64,000 nucleotides of DNA. Origin: Acanthosoma haemorrhoidale (Eukaryota > Arthropoda > Insecta > Hemiptera > Acanthosomatidae). The DNA lies in NCBI GenBank assembly GCA_930367205.1, contig OV884011.1, forward strand, positions 35,849,754 through 35,913,753. Reading direction: 5' to 3'. Both the position numbers and the translations under genes were made by a program. How positions within the stretch are numbered: the first letter of the stretch is position 1; every line of letters starts with the position of its first letter. Below the pieces are notes generated by a model. That model saw only the letters and a list, made by a program, of their open reading frames with translations. It was not told the DNA's origin and did not search any database. Positions 1-11,600 of this stretch are shown here, one piece after another.

Positions 1-1104
1 CGATATAGGTGTTTACAGCACTAGCATCAATCCCTCAAGAGCCCTTAAATTCGCTGAGAGCGCTAGTCAACGAATCGCCGAGAAACTCGATGCCGTCCAC
101 ATTAAAGTCAACCCGGCCAAGACGCAAGGAATAATATTCAGTTACAAATCTGGAAAAAAGAAGCTCCCGAAATCCTTCGTCTTAGACGGCAAAGAGTGCC
201 CTGTAAGCAACAAGCTGTGCTACCTCGGGATTACCCTCGGTAGGCACTTGTCGTTCACAACGCACCTCGGCAGGAAATTAAAAAGTGTTAGGAAGAAATT
301 CTTCAGCCTCGGACACCTACTTCACAGCCCGGCTTTATCAGTACGCCTCAAGCTGCTGATATACCAGAGCGTCCTAAGACCTGCTCTGATGTATGGGACC
401 CCTCTCTACAAGTATTTGACTCCTAACACTCTCCAAACGCTCCAGCAATTTCAGAACAGAGTTCTCCGCACCTCCCTCAAACACACCCCTTTCGACCGAA
501 TGAAGGCAGACGAAATACACAAAAAATTTGAAGTGCTCACCATCCAAGACTTTATCAAGAGAAGGCACATCAATTTTTTTGACTCACTAAGACATAGCCA
601 CAACCCACTATTCTCCGACCTTCAGGCACCACCAATTCCCGTCAGATGGAAGCACTGCTGGACCGCCGAAGCCTGGAGAATGAAAGACATCATAGAACCA
701 GAAGACTGAAGGACCTACACCCAGCCGAGAGATCGAGGCCGATCTCCCGGCTGACTCAACCGACGCCACATTACCCCATCTACCTGTGTAAGCAGGGTCG
801 ACTTTCCGGCCGAGAGGCTGACTCATTTTAGGCCCCTGCCTGGGCGGGCGCCAGGCTTCGCGTGGCCGACTACAATCCACTGCCTAGGCACCCCTAGGCT
901 CAATCCTTGGTAGACTCTCACTACCTTCCTGACTCCATCCGCCTTTCTAGGCATTCCACACCCTATATCCTTCTCATACATCCTTCAAATAGGGGTCTCC
1001 CCTTAGTGAAAGGCACTTTTCAGCTAAAAATAATTTTCCTTATTTTTCCCACATTCCTATTTTTATAAGTTTGAGAGCTTTGAAAAAAAAAAAAAAAAAA
1101 AAAA
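1..1104 (+). mobile_element. Jockey-type LINE, 3' part (copy A)
   Basis: This is the 3' portion of a non-LTR retrotransposon whose 5' part lies before the window. A reading frame from base 2 to 709 encodes the end of the reverse transcriptase ORF2: the palm/thumb region with a YLGITLG motif near 220-240, then the C-terminal region with SYGTPLY-like and RVLRTSLKHTPFD motifs. A 3' UTR of about 370 bp follows, ending in an A-tract at 1081-1104. The first 300 bases align with the inverted copy at 1105-1740, and 3' UTR pieces recur at 10065-10140 and 11079-11330, so this is a family with at least four pieces here. The frame shown is open, but the element is 5' cut by the window edge. RNA-mediated insertion is inferred from the poly(A) tail. 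Confidence 0.85.
248..709 (+). pseudogene. LINE ORF2 C-terminus (copy A)
   Basis: This is the longest open piece of copy A, 153 codons from the first Met, although the true frame continues upstream to the window edge. It holds the region after the RT palm, including QFQNRVLRTSLKHTPFDRMK and the WTAEAWRM tail. The homologous stretch in the inverted copy ends at almost the same residue (DIIEPE), which fixes the ORF2 stop near 709. It is a fragment of a retrotransposon protein and not a host gene. Confidence 0.75.
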
Positions 1105-1317
1105 GTAGTGAGAGTCTACCGATGGTGGAGCCTAGGGGTACCTAGGCATTGGTTTGTAGTCGGCCAGGTCAAACCTGGCCCGCCCAGGCAGGGGCCTAAA
1201 ATGAGTCAGCCTCTCGGCCGGAAAGTCGACCCTGCCTAAGCAGGTAGAAGGGGTCATGTGGCTTCAGTTGAGTCGGCCGGGAAATCGGCCTCGATCTCTC
1301 GGCTGGGTGTAGATCGT

Positions 1318-3630
1318 TCAGTCCCCGTCAGGGGGCTCGGGTTCTATGATGTCTGTCATCCTCCAGGCTTCGGCTGTCCAACAGTGCTTCCATCTGACGG
1401 GCATTGGTGGTGGTTGAAGGTCGGAGAATAGTGGGTTGTGGCTGTGTCGGAGTGAGTCGAAAAATTTGATGTGACTTCTCTTGATGAAATCTTGGATGGT
1501 GAGCACTTCGAATTTTGTATGCATCTCGTCTGCCTTCATTCGGTCGAACGGGGTATGTTTGAGGGAGGTGCGGAGAACTCTGTTCTGAAATTTATGTAGG
1601 TGTCCAAGGCTGAAGAATTTCTTCCTAACACTCTTTAACTTCTTACCGAGATGTATTGTGAACGACAAGTGTCTACCGAGGGTAATCCAATTTCAGGGCT
1701 CTGGTGGGATTGATGCTAGTGCTGTAAACACCTATGTCGTCCGCATTCGCCGATACCTCGCAGTTGGGGTATGAGGCTCCTACGATGTGGGCGGTGTAGA
1801 TATTAAACAGCAGGGGGCCTAGCACCGATCCTTGGGGGACACCGGCAGTATAATTTCTTCGGGTCGTAGACGTGGCGCCTATACGAACCGAAAAAGTTCT
1901 GCCTGTGAGATATGATCTCATCAGATTCTGCAGCTGATCCGAGAATTCAAATTCCCTCATACGTTGGAGTAAGGTGTCGTGGTCCACAGAGTCGAAAGCT
2001 TTCGAACAGTCCAGTGAGATCATAGCGGTAGCTCTGTTGCTCCGGACGTTCGATGCGACGTGGTGTTGCTGTCCGCACTTAAGCCTGTGCTGAAACCAGT
2101 CTGCTCTGGTGAGATGACTTCTTGCGTCTCGCAGTGCCCGGAGAGATGTACGTGGATGATTCTCTCGAACAGCTTCGAAAGTTGAGTCAGCAGACTGATG
2201 GGGCGGTAATGAGATGGCTCATAACCGCTTTTCGCTCGTTTCAGAAGGGGGACGACTACAGCGTGCTTCCAGTTCTGAGGGAAATAGTGCAGCCTGAAGC
2301 AGGAGTTCAGCACGTTGGTTATGTATGAGATTCCTTTCCTCGGCAGCGACTTGAGTAGGATGTTCTGGATGGTGTCTTGACCTGGAGCCTTCTTCCTGTT
2401 CGTTCTTCGAATGACGGCTGCTACTTGCCTGTGAGAGGTGTAGATTTTGGTAGTGGTGGGGTGGGAGGGGGAGGGGGGTCGATGGCTCCTATTGGCTGTC
2501 CCTGGCCACGGCTCCCCTCTTCATAATGAGCCGCCAAGATGTCCGCCTGTTCGGTGGTGGGAATGAGCTGCCCGTTCACGGCCAACCTCACGCCGTTTTT
2601 TTTTGGACCTGCATGTCTTTACTAGTTTCCACAATTGCTTGTGGTCGCCGTGGAGACTTGTGAGGTGGTCTTCCCAAACCGAGTTTTTCCACTGGGCCAT
2701 CAGAGACTTAACCTGGTTTGTGAGAGCATTTAAAACCGGTTTTAAGTCTCTGTTTTTTGTCCTAAACCACCTGTTCTTGATATTGTTACGCTGTCTAATC
2801 AGTTGTAGAATGTGATCCGGAGTTTTTCTCAGAGAAGGGGGCTTCGGAGATAATTTCGGGATCGATGCATCGGCAGCTCGGTCGATGACGTCTTGTAGCT
2901 GATAGATAGCGTAATCTATATCCCAAGTGTGTCTCAGGGGCGTAATTGTGGGAAACTCGGTCTTGATGAGATGCTTGTAGAGGTCCCACTTGGCCTCATC
3001 GTACCTGTATCTAAAAGCAGGCGGCTCTGGCATGTCGCCTTCTAGTTCGTAGAGCACATGCTGATGGTCGGAGGTGGTGAAGTCCAAGGTGGAGCATCCG
3101 TTTACTCGGTGTGGCTGTCGGAAGGTCGGCAATCCTGGGTGGATGACCGTAAATGGAGTCTTAGTGATGTAACGGCCTAGGGCGTTTGCCCTCGTACTGC
3201 TCCACCAGCTGTGGTTAGCATTTAGGTCACCCACGATGACGTGTCTTCGGTCATGAGCTACCGTAGTGAGCAGAAGCTTGTACGGGTCACAGACGGTTCT
3301 CGGTCTTCTGTAGACTCCTGACACGATGATGTTATTCGTGAGCCGTAGCTGAAGCGTCACTATCTACTGGTCGGGGCCTAGGTTCACGGGTTAGGGCAGT
3401 CTCCTACAGGGTATTCCGTTTTTAACTATCACTGCTACGCCTCCAGAGATAGTTTCAATGTCTTGTCTGTAAGCAGTATAACCCGGGGAGCGGCAGAAGT
3501 GTTTCTTCTTCAACCGGGTATCGGTGACAACGGCAACGTCTGGCGAATGGCACCGTAGAATTGCTTCTACATCGGCTTGTTTTTGCCGAAAGCCGCAGAC
3601 GTTGTAATTTAAAATTACGTGCCCATTCAT
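1318..3630 (-). pseudogene. LINE ORF2 (endonuclease + reverse transcriptase), broken
   Basis: Frames at 3391-3630 and 2521-3360 form the EEP endonuclease. The first has LNYNVCGFRQK and SGGVAVIVK, the second has VGDLNANHSWW and a TLDFTTSDH block, which contains the conserved D/H pair. The linker is followed by RT blocks at 2020-2313 (HYRPISLLTQLSKLFERI) and 1673-2023 (LDCSKAFDSVDHDTL, GVPQGSVLGPLLFN, and ANADDIGVYS in place of FADD). The C-terminus is at 1318-1668. The ORF is split into at least five frames by indels and two deletions. Function is lost, and the identity is clear from motif order. Confidence 0.85.
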
Positions 3631-4071
3631 TTTGATGACTGTTCAGATTTGGCCATCATCTGCGTTACCGCCTCAGTTAATTTATTCATAGCAGCGAGCA
3701 AGCTGACCAACACGGTCATCAAGGCATCATTGTAATTGTTATTGGGCTGTGGTAAGGGCTCTGGGAGAACTTCCGGTGTTGCCAGATGCCATCTGGGCAT
3801 AGGAGCAGTCTGTCGTGGTGGAGGGGGTGCAGGCTTATATGTGGCCCTTTTCGGCCCGGCTGTAAAGTTTTGTGCCTGTTTCTTAGTCTCCGCGGCCTGT
3901 AGGAGCTGTAAACGGTGGGGACATTGTTGAAAGGAGGCAACGTGGTTACCCCCGCAGTTTGCACATCTCAGGGAAATCGAGGCATCCCTGGGGCAATCTT
4001 TTGTTTCGTGAGGCTCGCTACACCTCACGCATTTAGCCTGCTTACAGCAGTACCGCCTAGTTCGGCCGTAT
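3627..4071 (-). pseudogene. LINE ORF1 (Gag-like) C-terminal part with CCHC knuckles
   Basis: The minus-strand frame encodes a zinc-knuckle region (QAKCVRCSEPHETKDCP, then LRCANCGGNHVASFQQC) followed by a proline-rich stretch (KPAPPPPRQTAP) and a short C-terminal helix. This is the usual tail of Jockey-clade ORF1, an RNA-binding Gag-like protein. The upstream end stops at about 4071, where an unrelated inverted repeat begins, so the element is 5' truncated within ORF1. The ORF1 stop and the ORF2 start lie next to each other near 3627-3630, the compact arrangement normal for this group. Confidence 0.78.
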
Positions 4072-4330
4072 GGGATTAGGAAGTAGAAAATTCCAGAGGA
4101 TAGTGGAGCGAGCGAGGAAGGAATTATCATATGCTGCAGCTTTGTGAGTATAACTCACTACATCAAAATATCACAACAATATACGGTATTCTACTGTTTA
4201 AATCCTCATTCTACTACTGGAACACAAGATCTCGACTTTTTGACCTTTATACTCCTGCTCACAAAGCTGCAGCATATAATTCCTTCCTTGCTCGCTCCAC
4301 TATCCTCTGGAATTTTCTACTTCCTAATCC
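4072..4330. repeat. Foldback repeat, ~75-bp arms, ~100-bp loop
   Basis: Bases 4072-4150 (starting tgggattaggaagtagaaaa) are nearly the exact reverse complement of 4252-4330 (ending ttctacttcctaatccca). I count about one mismatch and a short 3-4 base gap. The right arm is the coding end of a LINE RT (see 4131-4530), so the left arm is an inverted extra copy of that stretch. The loop contains an 18-base match to the terminus of the LTR family seen at 9746 and 46870. Confidence 0.8.
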
Positions 4331-4530
4331 CACCACGCTTCATCCTTTAAAATCATCCTATTCCAACATCACGCCATCCCGAAAGTTCTTAGGCAGTGAG
4401 GAATTGAATTATTTGTTTAATTATATTTTTTTACTTTTAGTCTTTGTATTTCTATTTTCATTTCATTGTCAATTATATATATCCAGATGTTTGCTTGGCA
4501 CCTTCGTTGGTTTCTATTATTGAATGTTTA
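4131..4530 (+). pseudogene. LINE RT C-terminal relic
   Basis: The open frame contains AYNSFLARSTILWNFLLPNP, which matches the NSFxxRTxxxWNSLP signature that ends many insect LINE ORF2 proteins, followed by an AT-rich tail. No polymerase motifs remain. The 3' part (around 4480-4510, agatgtttgcttggcacctt) resembles a stretch near 45645-45670, suggesting a second copy there. This is a small decayed fragment. Confidence 0.55.
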
Positions 4531-5601
4531 GCTTGTATTTAACTTCTTTTCTGTACTAATTTAATGGGTTTCGTTTACATGTTGAATTGTGCAGACTTCT
4601 TAATATTGCCCTCCCCTGATATAATAGGTTGATCCATTTATGATCAATGCGTTGATCTATTTACTGAATGCTGTTAAACAATCTTTTATTTGTGTTTATT
4701 GTCTTGTATAGGTTTACACTTTATTTGACTTGGTCATTTTTCTTTATGAAGAAATAGTTCTTTTTTTCTTTTTTTTTTTTGCCAGTAAGTCTTTGTTATT
4801 CATAGGAGACATTGTCCCCGTGTAACATTTTTTTCTTTTCTATTTTATATTCTCAAACTATAGATAACCTACAAAGAAATAGTTTATTTTACCTATAATG
4901 TTCATGTTAAAAATTATTGTTTCTCAAATAAAAGGTGAAGAAAGTTCTGTATTAATAATATAGGAAGAAGGATTGATAAAAAAAAAAAAAAAAGAATATG
5001 TTTATGAACATACGTTTATTTTTTCGCAGAAGATTAATTTTGGACAAATTATCCTACAAAGGGATTGGATTAGATTGGTAAACAAATGAATGTTTCTTTA
5101 AAATTGTTCCTGATCAAAAAGAAACTACATTATTGGGACAAAGATAAATCTGGCAAGTGTCATTGTGTCAGATTGCAGGAAGGAACACCACAATTTATAT
5201 TTTAAAAAATGTTATAACCATCAAACGGTTAATCATAGATACAAAGTTTCTGGATCCATTGGCTAATACACAAAAAGTTAAGTCAAGAAGGACAATAAAA
5301 GAAGCTAAGGAGCAAATTGGGAATTTCTGGCCGAATTTATATGGAGGAAGCATTTGAACACACAATTTATGAAAATATATATTTCAATTTTAGTTAGAAA
5401 TACACTGTTAAATATTTAATTTTAATAAACACATGTTGTAAAGTATTGTAACTGTTACCCGAGGCCCCTATAGTAACAAGTGTTTTGTAATAAATACTCC
5501 TACTTAATTTTCTTCAATTTGTTTCTGGTTAGAATAAAATAAATTTCCTTTGTTAATTTGCTTTCCTTACTATTTATCAATATGTTGTTTTGTTTTTTTA
5601 G
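4531..5601. other. AT-rich non-coding stretch, no gene recognised
   Basis: A short open frame at 5157-5357 has no recognisable domain and no matching splice phase to the ASPM exon at 5602. The rest is AT-rich with several homopolymer runs. It is probably the intron upstream of the first ASPM exon visible here. Confidence 0.5.
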
Positions 5602-8600
5602 TTTTTCCATCCAGGCCTATTCTTGAGGGCTCAACTAAGAGTTTTTATGATGTGCCAGATAATTTATTGCATCCTTATGGCATGACAGCTAATCAAGATC
5701 CCTTTTCTAAGTATACATTTAAAAAAAAAAATTTATGATAAATTTTTACTATTTAACGACTAGTCAATATATATTTGTTCTAAGGTATTCGAATCACTGT
5801 CGGGATTGGTTGGAAAAAGTCGAACTTGAGTTGATCAAATGGCTGAACTCTCTCTTAAGACCACCTACAGAACTTGGTAGCATTGTTGAAGGTATTTATT
5901 TTGCCTTGAATAAAAAAAGTAAAACAAACTTTATTTTATAATAAGCTGAAGAGAAAAGAAGCTGACTGGGCCAGGACTTGTTGATCTCTGGTCAGGCGCT
6001 CGGCCAATTGAGCCATCCCCGCCTCCTTCAGCCAAGTAAATTTCTATTCTCTTTAGCTTATCTCATAAATGATACTTCTGGAAAATGAGATGTCAGCGAG
6101 AAATTCTCTCAAACCAATAACTTACTTCTACAACTCATAATTATTAGTACAAAAAACTATACTTTTAGGTTGTTGTTTTGGTTTTTTTATTTTTTCTTAA
6201 AAACAGAAACTCTTCTGTCTTTCTCCTCTGATCTTTGTGAGTCCTCAGTACATTCTAAAGACATGACATTTAACTTGAACATTTTTTTGCTTAATGAAAG
6301 GTTATTAAATAATTAATTACTTGATTATTCAAATAACTTCAGATACTCTTGATGAGGGTATAAACTCAACTTGAAGGCCTTGATGTCTTTACTTATAATA
6401 TATAACATTTGTTAGGGCTTTAGAGTATTATATAACAAAATTAAAGTCTTGTAATGCTTTACACAATGAAAGGTTTTATAACGACTGCAAGAATGATTTT
6501 AATGTCTTGTTTTGTAATTATAGTCACCTAATACATATTATTAATCAGGTTGTCAAGAAGATTAATTTGATAATACCCTATTCAATAAAAAAAATATCTA
6601 TCTTTTATTACCAAGTAAGTAATTAATAGCTTTGTGTTATTTTTTATGGTGCAGCTTTTATCACTAGCTTATTTGCATGGTATTAGCAAATGAAACTTCC
6701 ACAGAAAATAGCTTTTTTACAAAAAAATATGGGCTAGTTAAAGTTGCGAACGTGATATTTATGTCTTTTTGTGATTATTGTTCAAAAATAAAACATCATA
6801 TATTGTTAATCAGGATCATTTATTGAAAATTATTCACAAATTTATTTGTTTTATTCCAAGTAGTTAACAAATTAATCATGTCTTATGGCATTGGCAATAT
6901 TTTTTATGTTGTTTTGTGATTAAATTAAACTTGTATGTAAAATGTAACTTTTCACTTTGGAAAGCCGAAAAAGTAACATACATTAACTAAATTAGTTCAT
7001 TGATGGGTATAATTCACAATGGGATTGGTATTACTATTAATCTGATTAAGGTTCTGGATCAATTTATTTTAGTTAAATTTCTTGTTGCAAGGTCAAATGT
7101 AGTGAATAAATTACTTTTTATTTTCAATTTGTTTGTTTGATTCTAGTTTTTATTAATCCTGTTTGGTTAATATTAATATATTTATTGTGATAAATAATTG
7201 TCATTATAATTATTAAGGTTATAATAAATATTGAGAATAATAGTTCTCATCACTAAGGGGCTATTGAGGTATTCAAATTTATTTAAAGTAAATATTTTTA
7301 ACTTGGCAAGTTAATGTTTTAATTTAAACTAAAATCTTCCATTAAAGGTATTAATTAACATAGTTTGGATTAAGAGACCAATGCTTAGGGATAAATGATA
7401 TTTTTTTTATTCAGAGTGTTCTTTCTACAACGAATGGTATAAATATATGATATGCTCCACAAATTTCTGAGCATTAAATTTCTGAGTCCAGTTAATAGTA
7501 ATATTTGCTTCATTTGGTTTTCCTGGTGCTGCATAAATTTTAATTCCTAGTATAGGTTCTGCTCATGAATGAATTGCATCAGCTGCTGTTATTAAGATTC
7601 GTGCTTTGAGAATTAATAGGTAATACAGTTTGATTGTCAAAATCTAAAAGTTGGAATTTGCCATTTAGTTCTTTACAGGCTGTACATTAGAGTCAATTTC
7701 TGGATTGAGAAAAAAAGGAATATTCATATGTTCAGTATTATTGGTGACCAAGTACTTTAATTGTTAAGCAACTTCGTTGCTGCCGACATGGTAATGCAAT
7801 GATTACTAGAGTGATTGCAGGAGGAGGGTTGTTAGATTAAAATTCAATCATTTTATTTCTTATTATTCTTACTATAATATAAGAGACAACTACTGTAATT
7901 ATAACAAGAATTATTAAAACGTGATCATGTAGGAATGTTAATAGTTCCATGGTGGGTGAATTGGTATTTTGTATGGATAAATTACATCTAGCAATTTCTA
8001 ATGAAAGATTACTCTTTATCTATGAAGTTTAAATTCATTGCATAATATTCTTCCATATGAGAACTATATGTTGAATTGTGTGGTGAAACTTCAGGTGTCA
8101 TTACTATCATGTTCTCAATTTTTTTAGCAATCCTTGTTTGGCATAGAAACATGAAATTTTGCCTTTAAAGACAAACTTGTCTTGTAGCATTGATGCTAAA
8201 AATAATTAGGTTTCATTAATTTATTAATAACATGATAAGTTTAATGAAACCCTTCATTTCGTGACTGGACTTGAAAAAAAGTTTTTGTTACAGGAGTTGA
8301 TGTCATGAAGTTATGGGATCAGTCAACTGCAAGTTCTTTAAAACTACCACCATCCCGTGAAAGTGCTTGTAATGAATACGTGATGTCTGACAGAAGTTAT
8401 ATGTTCACCTTAAGAAAGGCTGCCTCTTCTTTTGCCCAGTCAAGCCATATAAAAAAAACCATTTACAATATTAGAGCAAAGATTCAGAGTGGATTTTTAA
8501 GTGTGAAAGATAACATAAGTTTACCCCACAACCAAGGTATATCAATAACAATAATTGAATAAGCTCATAGGCTCAAAATTCCAACCACTTCAAAAGTAGA

Positions 8601-11600
8601 TGTTGCTTTAATTTTTATCGGTGACTTGATGGAAGTGACTGATGTTCCCCATTAGTGTGGTTATGGTGCTAAATTTCCTTTTAAAGAGAAAAACTAAAGA
8701 AATTTAAAGTTACACAAAGCAGATTTTCAGTTATATATAATTCAAAAGACAAACATAAGATTAATGTAGAGATTTAATTGTAAATTAATCGTCATCACTG
8801 TCTGTTTCTGACTAATTCAAATTTATTACTATTTGATTACTATTTATGGCAATTTGATTGGAAATTTGTCATTGAGATAGCCTTTAAAACAGTAATTATC
8901 TTCTGAACATGGTTCAAAGATGTCTTGGAACATTCTGTGCCATGCCTGGTTACACAGGTTGAGTGGTTCTTCCTGAAAATCCTGTTGGGCCTAGAAAGAA
9001 TTCTTAATCTAATTCACTACTTCTTTATCCAAGTTCCTCCTAATTTGTCCTCGCAATGGTGATTTAACTGTGACCAATCCGCAAAAGAAAAAAATCCTTA
9101 AGGGAGCCAAGAACTAGGCAAGGGGTTTTAATTGGTATTAACAGTGATATATTCTAAAAATAGATTTGGTAAAAAAAAAATTTTTTTTGTCTGATTAAAA
9201 AATGCAAAACAACTTAGTTTACAGTTTTATTTATTGTTGTATTATTTATATTAATTTTCTAATTCAATTAACTTAACTATAAAATTTTAAAAGTAAAAAT
9301 GAAGGCGGCAACATCAACTTTTTGAAGTAGGTGGAATTTTTTTATATGTGAGTGTATTATTATATATATTTTTCTGAACATTGCCATTCTCTGATTACAC
9401 CTAAAACATATTTTCAATTCATGCCCTGTATGTTTTCATTATAAATTATTCCTTTAATGGTTTTGAATTTCAGGTGCCCGAGTGAAGCTAGTCCAAATGA
9501 TCATGTACTATAATCCACTTTGGCTGAGAATTGCTCTTGAAGTTATCTACGACCAGGTTATACCACTTCATGAGAATAATATCCATCGTGGGCTGGTCTA
9601 CTTCTTAAAACATAATTTACTTACTAGTCAGCACATTATTGGGAAAAATAAATTTCCAAAATCGACTTATTTAAAACCAGAATTTACTGTAAGTACTTAG
9701 AACTAGTAACAGAATGTTTATTACTTATATATATACAATATATATTGTTATGATATTTTAATGTTATGATTTTTAATTGTGTTTTTGATAAACTCGGAAT
9801 TAGCGAGCGTTGAAGAACGTAATAACGATCCGTGGTTCATGCCTATGAAAGTATGAACGTTTTTATTGTCGTCATATTAACTATTAATATTTATAATATC
9901 AATAATTAATATAAACATTTATTTTATATTCTACGTAAATAAAGCAAAGTATAAATATCCGAAACAACTGGCATTAAATAACCAGTTGAAAGATCAGTAA
10001 GGCAGCGGAGAGATGCGAGATATATGATCCGCCAGAGGACGAAAACAAGCACTCTTTCATCAGGACTTGCACTCATCAGTCCTAAATAATTTTCCTTTAT
10101 TTTTCCCACATCCTATTTTTATAAGTTTGAGAGCTTAAAAAAAAACACAAAAAAACAAGCACTCTTTCATCAGGAACAGGCAGAGAAGGAAGCCCAGGTA
10201 GCGACCTACGCTACGGCCCCGTAGTGCACGAGGACGCCAGCCCTTTTCACTTTCACCGGCTCGAGAACAAAGGACGCTCCAGTAAGACAATCCGGATCAT
10301 GCGATGCAGATAAGAAGAAGAGCTAACCCGAATCACACAAAAGAAGACGACCACCGAAGATAGCAACACAGAGAAGCACTGGCCAGTATAATACGTAAAT
10401 TTAGTTTTAACAGTATTATTTATTACGTACGTATTTTTTTTTGTATATCAATTTTTAAAATCAATGTGTGTAAATAAAACCATTATTCAAGAAGTTTCCT
10501 ATAATTTTATTAACAGAACCTTGAGATAACGTAAAAGTTAAATATAAAGTTTTAAATTATATGAAAAAATATATAATTAAAATATATAGAAATAAGAAAT
10601 TTTTGAATATTTGGCACCCGCAAAACAGGCAAATGTTAATAAGGAAATCTGGTTAAAGGATTGATTGGATAAAAGTGTGTCACGAAAAATTGTTTAATTT
10701 TGATATAAAGGTTAGGTCAAAAAGTGTTAAAAATTGTGTTTGTGGTAGGGATTTGTATTTTTGAATTCAGTCATGGAAAGCGTAAATGAATCGAGTCGCG
10801 AGGAAAGTGATATGCAAAAGTTAATTAGGTTAATGATAGAAATGAACAAAAAATTAAACGAACAGAATCGAATTATTAACGAACATAATCGAGATTTTAT
10901 CGAAAAATTTAACGAAACTAACAGTCATATGAACGAGCAATTCGAAAAAATTGAGCATAGATTCGATATATTTGAGCCAGTGAAAGTGAAAAGGGCTGGC
11001 GTCCTCGTGCACTACGGGGCCGTAGCGTAGGTCGCTACCTGGGCTTCCTTCTCTGCCTGTTCCTGATGAAAGAGTGCTTGTTTTTTTTTAAGCTCTCAAA
11101 CTTATAAAAGTAGGATGTGGGAAAAATAAAGGAAAATTATTTAGGACTGATGAGTGCCTTTCCCTAAGGGGAGACCCCCATTTGAAGGATGTATGAGAAG
11201 GATATAGGGTGGGGTATGCCTAAAGGAGGCGGGTGGAATCAGGAAGGTAGTGAGAGTCTACCAAGATTTGAGCCTAGGGGCACCTAGGCAGTGGATTGTA
11301 GTCGGCCAGGCGAAGCCTGGCATGGCTTGTTTTCGTCCTCTGGCGGATCATATATCTGCATCTCTCCGCTGCCTTACTGATCTTTCAACTGGTTATTTAA
11401 TGCCAGTTGTTTCGGATATTTATACTTTGCTTAATTTACGTAGAATATAAAATAAATGTTTATATTAATTATTGATATTATAAATATTAATAGTTAATAT
11501 GACGACAATAAAAACGTTCATACTTTCATAGGCATGAACCACGGATCGTTATTACGTTCTTCAACGCTTGCTAATTCCAAGTTTATTTCAAAAACACAAT

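Larger units (their letters stand above)
1105..4071 (-). mobile_element. Jockey-type LINE, near full-length relic (copy B, inverted)
   Basis: Read on the minus strand, this copy runs from ORF1 zinc knuckles near 3950-4060, through an apurinic-like endonuclease (2900-3630), to the reverse transcriptase (1670-2330) and the 3' UTR (1105-1320). It is the same family as copy A and meets it tail to tail at 1104/1105. It lacks the last ~150 bp of 3' UTR that copy A has and carries no poly(A) of its own, so the junction is not a simple insertion. Inside ORF2 about 190 bp are missing at 1672 (between the ADD block and YLG block of copy A) and another ~65-70 codons near 1600. Several frameshifts make it non-functional. 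Confidence 0.88.
6890..7990 (-). mobile_element. NUMT: mitochondrial atp6-atp8-trnD-trnK-cox2 segment
   Basis: On the minus strand, cox2, trnK, trnD, atp8 and the start of atp6 follow each other in the ancestral insect mitochondrial order, about 1.1 kb in all. The reading frames need the invertebrate mitochondrial code (TGA as Trp, for example in AIHSWAEPILG) and are broken by indels and stops, so this is a nuclear copy of mitochondrial DNA and not a functional locus. It sits inside ASPM intron 5892-8293. Divergence is substantial, which suggests an old insertion. Confidence 0.9.

Noticed and set aside
5157..5357. 66-codon open frame as an upstream ASPM exon
   Set aside because: No recognised domain, no good phase match to 5602, and it ends in a stop without a clear donor.
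6400..6890. Further mitochondrial sequence (rest of atp6, cox3) in the NUMT
   Set aside because: Translation of the minus strand with mitochondrial code gave no recognisable atp6 or cox3 block.
11140..11175. Hammerhead-like ctgatgag in the LINE fragment
   Set aside because: It lies on the antisense strand of the LINE 3' UTR, and no GAAA core or paired stem follows.
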